Assembly: GCF_001192795.1 (NCBI RefSeq)
Contig: NZ_DF968181.1
Location: 25,601-89,600 of the forward strand
Reading direction: 5' to 3'
DNA length: 64,000 nt
Origin: Flexilinea flocculi
GTDB taxonomy: Bacteria; Chloroflexota; Anaerolineae; Anaerolineales; Anaerolineaceae
In this document: piece by piece, positions 59,151 through 64,000 of the stretch
Layout: every line of letters begins with the position of its first letter
Numbering within the stretch: the stretch's first letter is position 1
Notes under the pieces: generated by a model
Databases searched by the model: none
What the model was told of the DNA's origin: nothing
What the model saw: only the letters and a program-made list of their open reading frames with translations
Translations under genes and position numbers: made by a program

Positions 59151-60542
59151 ATGAAAGAACGAATTCGAGAAAAATTTTTGGCTTATCAAAAAGAAATGTT
59201 TCAGGATTTAGCGGAAATTATTTCTGTCAACAGTGTGCGTGGTGAAGAGGCTCCCGGTTTGCCGTTTGGATCAGAACCGGCTCGTGTTTTGGATCTTGCA
59301 CTGAAACAGGGCGAAAAATATGGATTCAAAGTCGATAATGTCGACAATTACGCCGGAGCGATTGAATATGGCGATTTCGATGAATCCATCGGTGTGCTGG
59401 CACACCTGGATATTGTTCCGGCAGGAAAAGGCTGGGCTACCGATCCATTTGAACTGGTCATCAAGGATAATCGCCTGTATGGCCGCGGTGTGCTGGATAA
59501 CAAGGGCGCCGTAACCGCTGCTTTATACGGTATGCGGATTATCCGTGATCTTGGTCTGCCGATCAAACGAAATATTCGTCTTATCATCGGGACCAATGAA
59601 GAACAGGGCTCTTCCTGTATGAAGTATTATGCTGCGCATCGTCCGGTGCCAGCGATGGGATTTACACCCGATGCGGAGTATCCGTTGATCTATGGAGAAA
59701 AAGGTAATTTCTGGACGAAATTACATTTTGCTGCGGAAGAGACTCCGATTTTGGAGATAAAAGGCGGTGTCGCTTTCAATGCAGTCTGTTCCGAGTGCAT
59801 TACCAAACTCGACGGTTCAAAAGTATCTGCACAGGCGCTGAAAGATTCCATCCAATCTGAGGACACGCTGGGGTATGATGCTGAAGTAACAACCGATGCC
59901 GATGGAAATGTCATCCTGGTGGTCAAAGGACTGGCAGCGCACGGCAGTACGCCGGAAATAGGCGTCAATGCCATTGTGTCGACATCCATCATCCTGTGCC
60001 GTTTCCTGGGGGAAAAGGCAGGCAGCATGCTGTTCTTTGTGCGTGATCAGATTCGCCGAGAACCGGATGGCGCAACGCTTGGATTAGCATACCGGGATGA
60101 GATTTCCGGCGGGTTAAGTCTGAATTTGGGCTATATCGAAATGACTGCTGACGCGAGCTGGCTTGGCATTGATATCCGTTATCCGGTAACCAGCTCATTA
60201 AGTGAATTGAAAAGCAAGTATGAAGCCATGACAGCGCGTTTTGGTTTGCAGTATCAGCTTGTTGAATGTTCTGAACCGCATTATGTTCCAAAAGACAGCG
60301 AAGTGGTCAAAAAACTTCTGCAGGTTTATCGTGATGTCACAGGAGATCAAAATGCAGATGCGTTTACTATCGGCGGCGGCACTTATGCCAAGGCGCTCGG
60401 GAAGCAATTCGTAGCCTTTGGTCCGGAATTTCCGGGAGCTGAACCCTCCAATGTGCATAATGTCGATGAACACGTCACCATCGACGCCTTCATCGACCAT
60501 TGTGTGATCTGTACGATGGCGATGTACGAACTGGCAAAATAG
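59151..60542 (+). CDS. PepV-like M20 family dipeptidase
   Basis: A 463-residue zinc dipeptidase. VLAHLDIVPAG (first zinc His), GRGVLDNKGAVTAAL (bridging Asp), GTNEEQGSSCMKYY (catalytic Glu pair), TPDAEYPLIYGEKG and, near the end, FGPEFPGAEPSNVHNVDEHV are PepV landmarks. The lid domain occupies about residues 185-380. It is likely a cytoplasmic dipeptidase of broad specificity. GAGGGG precedes ATG 59151 at nine bases; the ATG at 59142 is too close to it. A perfect inverted repeat follows at 60553-60599. Confidence 0.92.
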   Translation: MKERIREKFLAYQKEMFQDLAEIISVNSVRGEEAPGLPFGSEPARVLDLALKQGEKYGFKVDNVDNYAGAIEYGDFDESIGVLAHLDIVPAGKGWATDPFELVIKDNRLYGRGVLDNKGAVTAALYGMRIIRDLGLPIKRNIRLIIGTNEEQGSSCMKYYAAHRPVPAMGFTPDAEYPLIYGEKGNFWTKLHFAAEETPILEIKGGVAFNAVCSECITKLDGSKVSAQALKDSIQSEDTLGYDAEVTTDADGNVILVVKGLAAHGSTPEIGVNAIVSTSIILCRFLGEKAGSMLFFVRDQIRREPDGATLGLAYRDEISGGLSLNLGYIEMTADASWLGIDIRYPVTSSLSELKSKYEAMTARFGLQYQLVECSEPHYVPKDSEVVKKLLQVYRDVTGDQNADAFTIGGGTYAKALGKQFVAFGPEFPGAEPSNVHNVDEHVTIDAFIDHCVICTMAMYELAK

Positions 60543-60552
60543 CGTTCTTTTA

Positions 60553-60599
60553 CTCCTGCTGATATTTTCCTGAGTCATTCGGGATCATATCAGCAGGAG
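60553..60599. terminator. 13-bp inverted repeat after the dipeptidase gene
   Basis: CTCCTGCTGATAT (60553-60565) pairs with ATATCAGCAGGAG (60587-60599) around a 21-base loop. No T-run follows on the plus strand, so it may stabilise the 3' end and not terminate by itself. Confidence 0.55.
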
Positions 60600-60748
60600 G
60601 CTGTGTCCGGCGCTAAACAACATAAAGCCATATCATTCTTTCCCTGAATTAATAATAATTTTACAAATTATATGCACTTCTATTCGGACTTAATTTCCAT
60701 TTTTGTTGCATTTACTTTTTTAATTCATCAATGGGATTGATTTAGTAT

Positions 60749-60793
60749 TTATCAAATGATAAATATTGACAAGATATTTATCATTTGATATAC
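60749..60793 (+). promoter_or_regulatory. Promoter with paired operators of the toxin-antitoxin operon
   Basis: TTGACA (60765-60770), 17 bases, TATACT (60788-60793). Two copies of TATCANNTGATA flank the -35: TATCAAATGATA (60749-60760) and TATCATTTGATA (60778-60789), the second overlapping the -10. Each is self-palindromic and the two are inverted copies of one another. This fits binding of the HTH antitoxin as an autorepressor. Confidence 0.85.
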
Positions 60794-60832
60794 TAACGTT
60801 AGACCTTAAGAAGATCAATCATTGAGGCGTAC

Positions 60833-61204
60833 ATGGAAGGTTTTTCTGAAGAAGAACTACGTCGTCAAATCCTTATTTTCCTGAAAGACTTTAAGGAACT
60901 GATGGGTCAAGGTTACTATTTTGTCAAAGAACATCATAAAAACGTCCAAACACTGAAAAATTTGGGAATTACTTCCAGAATCCGTGACGAAATAATTCTT
61001 TCGGTTGCAATGGAGGATTATTCTTCTGGCCCCAATCCCGATGAGTATCATCCTGGTTATTATTGGATTTTTGGCAAAAACATCGATTCAAATGAGATTT
61101 ACATCAAACTTAAGATTGTTACTTATAACAACGGGAATGATCGGGCTGTGTGTTATTCATTCCATCTTTCAGAATACCCTTTGAATTACCCGCTTCGAAG
61201 ATGA
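60833..61204 (+). CDS. Probable MqsR-like toxin
   Basis: A 123-residue protein. The C-terminal half resembles MqsR/RelE-fold mRNA interferases: KNLGITSRIRDEIILSV, EDYSSGPNPDEYHPGYYWIFGK, EIYIKLKI and CYSFH, in the same order as the DFYK, VY-P, YLKI and SF elements of MqsR. The N-terminal 40 residues (FSEEELRRQILIFLKDF) are helical. It is followed after 40 bases by an antitoxin with a YgiT-type zinc finger, HTH and Panacea domain, as expected for such pairs. The toxin assignment is inference from context and weak motif similarity. Confidence 0.65.
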   Translation: MEGFSEEELRRQILIFLKDFKELMGQGYYFVKEHHKNVQTLKNLGITSRIRDEIILSVAMEDYSSGPNPDEYHPGYYWIFGKNIDSNEIYIKLKIVTYNNGNDRAVCYSFHLSEYPLNYPLRR

Positions 61205-61244
61205 AAAAAGTATCTGTAATGAGTAAAGAAGAAGAGGCGAAACA

Positions 61245-62240
61245 ATGAACGCATTTTGTCCAAATTGCGAAAAAGTAACTGAACAAAAATTTGTGGACAA
61301 ACTTGAAGAGATCGTCATCCGGGGTGAAATGATCCCTGTTCATATGGAGTATTATCATTGTGAAGAATGTGGTGAGGATTTTGAAATTCCCCGCCCCGAT
61401 TATGATCCATTGGATGCAGCCTATCGCGAATATCGAAATAGAAAAGGAATGGTGCAGCCGGAAGAGATCAAAAAATATCGCAAGGAATTAGGGCTCACTC
61501 AAAAAGAATTGAGTGAAATTCTTGGAATTGGAATCGCTTCTTTAAATCGATATGAAAATGGGGCTCTGCAATCTGAAGCACATGATCAGGTTATTCGATT
61601 GAGTATGCAATCGGCTAATTTGTTACAAATTCTGGAAAAAAAGCCAGAATTGCTTTCCGAACATAACAGGAATCGGATCGTTCAACGTCTCCAGGAAAAA
61701 GAACAAGATTGTGGTGATTTGCTTGAAGAAGCGATTGAGCAATTCGGCAGTTATTCTCCGAGCTTATTGAGCGGATTCATTCGCTTTAATGCCAATAAGC
61801 TGTTCCAGGCTATCAAATTTTTCTGTTATAAAGATCAGGTTTTAAAGACAAAGCTCAATAAACTGCTGTTCTATGCGGATTTTAAACACTTTAAAGAGAA
61901 TGGTGTTTCAATTTCCGGTGCTCGTTATGCCCACGCCTATTACGGTCCAGTTCCTGATCAATTTAATACCTGGCTGACTGCAATTTTGGATTGGGACAAA
62001 CAAATAACAAGCGAGGAACAAGCTTTTGGCGATTTTGTTGGCGAAGTCTACACCAGTAACGAGCCTGATTTGACTGTTTTCTCCACTTCTGAGCTGGCGG
62101 CTCTCGCATTTGTCAAGAATAAATTCCAAAAATATAGTGCCCGACAAATCCAGGATTTCTCCCACCAGGAAAATGGGTATCGAAATACGAAAGACGGTGA
62201 AATCATTTCCTACCAATATGCCCAGGAGCTCCAAATATAA
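61245..62240 (+). CDS. Zinc-finger / HTH / Panacea (DUF4065) antitoxin
   Basis: A 331-residue protein. The N-terminal YgiT-type zinc finger CPNCEKV...YHCEECGEDF is followed by a short linker, then a Xre-type HTH (about residues 75-125, YRKELGLTQKELSEILGIGIASLNRYENG). The C-terminal 150 residues form a Panacea/DUF4065 domain (KLNKLLFYADFKHFKENGVS, GARYAHAYYGPVPD). The arrangement is that of an MqsA-like antitoxin whose toxin-neutralising part is the Panacea domain. It is co-transcribed with the toxin. The HTH probably binds the paired TATCANNTGATA sites. Confidence 0.87.
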   Translation: MNAFCPNCEKVTEQKFVDKLEEIVIRGEMIPVHMEYYHCEECGEDFEIPRPDYDPLDAAYREYRNRKGMVQPEEIKKYRKELGLTQKELSEILGIGIASLNRYENGALQSEAHDQVIRLSMQSANLLQILEKKPELLSEHNRNRIVQRLQEKEQDCGDLLEEAIEQFGSYSPSLLSGFIRFNANKLFQAIKFFCYKDQVLKTKLNKLLFYADFKHFKENGVSISGARYAHAYYGPVPDQFNTWLTAILDWDKQITSEEQAFGDFVGEVYTSNEPDLTVFSTSELAALAFVKNKFQKYSARQIQDFSHQENGYRNTKDGEIISYQYAQELQI

Positions 62241-62372
62241 GATTGCCAAATTTGTTTGGCGAATCGAATAGGTGCTTTTTCCGCAAGTCGTTACTATACT
62301 TTTTCAATTCACGCTTCTGTTTCGAATTCCTGGGTGGTTTGAAAATTACGAGAAAAAAACGTATAATTTAAT

Positions 62373-64000
62373 TAGGGGTTGTTCCTAAAGGAAATATTTG
62401 TTAAGGATGGCATAAAACTACGAGTAAAATTGGATAAAAAAGGATCTTTCTGATACAATTAGTGCACGGAAAAAAGCAAAAAGAACCAAAAAACCTTGCA
62501 TCAATCAGAAAGAAAAGCCGATGTATCTGCGAAAGAATCAACAGCAAGATTTGTGTAAAACCGCTCAGTGGTATCAATTCGATCGGAATTTAAATCCGGA
62601 AAACCGATGGGTAAGATTAGCAGAAATCATCCCATGGGATAGTTTTGAAAAAGAATATGCCAAACAATTTTCTGAGAAATCCCGGCACACAGCGCATCCG
62701 GTAAGAATGGGATTGGGGACGTTGATAATCCAGCGAATGATGGATTTGTCAGATCGGAAAACGATAGAAGCAATTGTGGAAAGTCCGTACTTACAATACT
62801 TTATCGGGTTGGAAAGGTTTGAATTTGAGCTGCCATTCAGTTACAGTATGTTGAGCAAATGGCGAGACAGGATCGATCTGGGGATGATTATGGGACTGAT
62901 TGAGGAAATCGGACGTCCCGGAGAAAATTCAAATACGGCTGGAAAAAAGAGCGATGATGAGAGAAAAGGTGACAACAAGGGCGAACTGATAATTGATGCA
63001 ACTTGCGTACCCTCCGATATACGATATCCGAAAGATACCGATCTATTGAATGAAGGAAGGGAAAAGCAGGAAAAAATCATCGACATCATGTATGCTGGAA
63101 GCAGCGAACGGAAAAAGAAACCAAGGACTTATCGAAAAACTGCCCGAAAAAAGTATTTGATGTTTGCAAAGAACCGGAATCCAAGTCAAAGAGCGATCCG
63201 AAATGCAATAAAAGCACAAATCGGCTATGTCAGGAGGAATTTCAAAACTATCGATCAGATGCTGGAAAAAGAGCCGGGTTTAATTGAATTATTGAGTGAG
63301 AAACAAAAAAGGGAATTGGAGACAACTCGTCTGGTATATCAACAACAGGAGGAAATGTATCGCGCAAAAAAGCATAATGTCGAAAACCGGATTGTCAGCA
63401 TTTCACAGCCATACATTCGTCCGATTGTCCGGGGAAAAGCAAAAAATAAAACAGAATTCGGAGCAAAGATATCGATCAGCGTAATTGATGGGTATTCATA
63501 TTTGGATCGCGTCCAATTCGATTCCTACAATGAAAGTGAAGACCTTTGGTCACAGATAGAAGCGTATAAACTTCGCACGGGGCATTATCCGGAAGCTGTT
63601 CTGGCAGATCAAATCTATCGAACAAAAGAAAACCGGCGAAAATGTGCTGAATTAGGAATACGACTGAGTGGGCCAAAACTTGGCAGAAAACAGGTCAATC
63701 AGGAGAAAGCGGAAAGAAAAATTGCCCAAATGGATTCCAGAAAACGGAATGCTGTTGAAGGCAAATTTGGTGAAGGGAAACGGTTCTATGGAATGGATTG
63801 TATCAAAGGAAAGACTGAACATACATGCAAGGTCATGATTGCTCTGTATTTTGTAGTTCTGAACTTAGCTAAAAGGCTAAGAGATTTTTTGTCGCAATTT
63901 TTAGATTGGATTTTAATCCTGTGCAAGTTCAATATTTTCATTAATTTTGGAAGAAAAAATGGGGCTATTCCACAACTTGCATAATATGGAACAACCCCTA
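62373..64000 (+). mobile_element. IS5-family insertion sequence, complete to the window edge
   Basis: Perfect 13-bp terminal inverted repeats: TAGGGGTTGTTCC at 62373-62385 and its complement GGAACAACCCCTA at 63988-64000. The element is 1,628 bp and holds one transposase gene. The right flank lies outside the window, so a target duplication cannot be checked. Confidence 0.9.
62521..63984 (+). CDS. IS5-type transposase with DDE residues
   Basis: A 487-residue transposase. The N-terminal half includes SRHTAHPVRMGLGTLIIQRMMDLSDRKTIE, with LPFSYSMLSKWRDRI. The catalytic set is Asp159 (IIDATCVPSD), Asp363 (AVLADQIY) and Glu413 (NAVEGKFGEGKRFYG, the Y(2)R(3)E-like region). A 200-residue insertion between the first two Asp is rich in Lys and Arg, as in the longer IS5/ISL2 relatives. 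The frame is intact, so the element may be active. AGAAAG lies upstream of the ATG. Confidence 0.9.
   Translation: MYLRKNQQQDLCKTAQWYQFDRNLNPENRWVRLAEIIPWDSFEKEYAKQFSEKSRHTAHPVRMGLGTLIIQRMMDLSDRKTIEAIVESPYLQYFIGLERFEFELPFSYSMLSKWRDRIDLGMIMGLIEEIGRPGENSNTAGKKSDDERKGDNKGELIIDATCVPSDIRYPKDTDLLNEGREKQEKIIDIMYAGSSERKKKPRTYRKTARKKYLMFAKNRNPSQRAIRNAIKAQIGYVRRNFKTIDQMLEKEPGLIELLSEKQKRELETTRLVYQQQEEMYRAKKHNVENRIVSISQPYIRPIVRGKAKNKTEFGAKISISVIDGYSYLDRVQFDSYNESEDLWSQIEAYKLRTGHYPEAVLADQIYRTKENRRKCAELGIRLSGPKLGRKQVNQEKAERKIAQMDSRKRNAVEGKFGEGKRFYGMDCIKGKTEHTCKVMIALYFVVLNLAKRLRDFLSQFLDWILILCKFNIFINFGRKNGAIPQLA

Overview
The window looks like a stretch of chromosome from an anaerobic Chloroflexota bacterium of the Anaerolineae type. 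This is inferred from the gene content: very long DUF11 surface proteins ending in a sortase domain after an LPxTGF motif, Thr/Pro-rich extracytoplasmic linkers, a YabE-KsgA pair, and a Ycf46/DUF1257 pair. Base composition is moderately AT-rich. No rRNA operon, phage, CRISPR array or plasmid backbone was seen. The only clear transposon is an IS5-type element at the right edge.

Layout. 1-1,400: the start of a leftward gene, a class II aldolase and tRNA-Leu(UAA). 1,600-4,400: a tightly coupled leftward trio (Thr/Pro-rich membrane protein, PHP phosphoesterase, DUF1848 protein). 4,570-11,540: a leftward envelope and exopolysaccharide cluster (RidA, GT2 glycosyltransferase, polyprenyl-phosphate sugar transferase, FlaA1/CapD-type nucleotide-sugar enzyme, two tandem FemAB proteins). 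11,960: a HAD hydrolase. 13,020-27,560: two giant or large secreted proteins that share a nearly identical C-terminal LPxTG-plus-sortase module. The larger has about 22 DUF11-like repeats, and an in-frame TGA separates its signal peptide from the remaining 3,594 codons. 28,200-33,650: a small unknown gene, tRNA-Phe, YabE, KsgA, CspA with a structured leader, a CYTH protein and a MATE transporter. 33,940-40,150: a SprT-like protein, a GyrI-like protein and a three-gene leftward operon of Ycf46-like AAA ATPase, DUF1257 and WD40-like protein. 40,360-46,860: a metal ABC transporter (ATPase and permease, no binding protein), a secreted DUF5067-like protein, glycerol kinase, an aldo/keto reductase with an altered catalytic tetrad, and ScpA. 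47,030-60,540: a SbcD/SbcC-like pair in which a membrane hairpin takes the place of the zinc hook, a CpXC protein, GDPD, a polyprenol-phosphate glycosyltransferase, RecJ, alanine racemase coupled to a GT4 glycosyltransferase, and a PepV-like dipeptidase. 60,750-62,240: an MqsR-like toxin with a zinc-finger/HTH/Panacea antitoxin behind a near-consensus promoter carrying paired operators. 62,373-64,000: an IS5-family insertion sequence with 13-bp terminal inverted repeats.

The intergenic spaces are unusually rich in short non-coding repeats. Family A has inward-facing TTCGAA-containing ends around a long stem-loop whose two arms change together from copy to copy. Family B is a roughly 100-200 bp element bounded by CTGTCATTGCGA. 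Family C is a roughly 70 bp element with a 20-bp palindrome, GAAAATAGAATTCTATTTTC. B and C also occur as a joined composite.

The two strongest leads are the proteins that carry both a sortase and its apparent recognition motif in one chain, with the cassette duplicated as a 610-bp block, and the covarying hairpin family. Several genes also have a -10 box ending 6-7 bases before the start codon, which suggests leaderless mRNAs.
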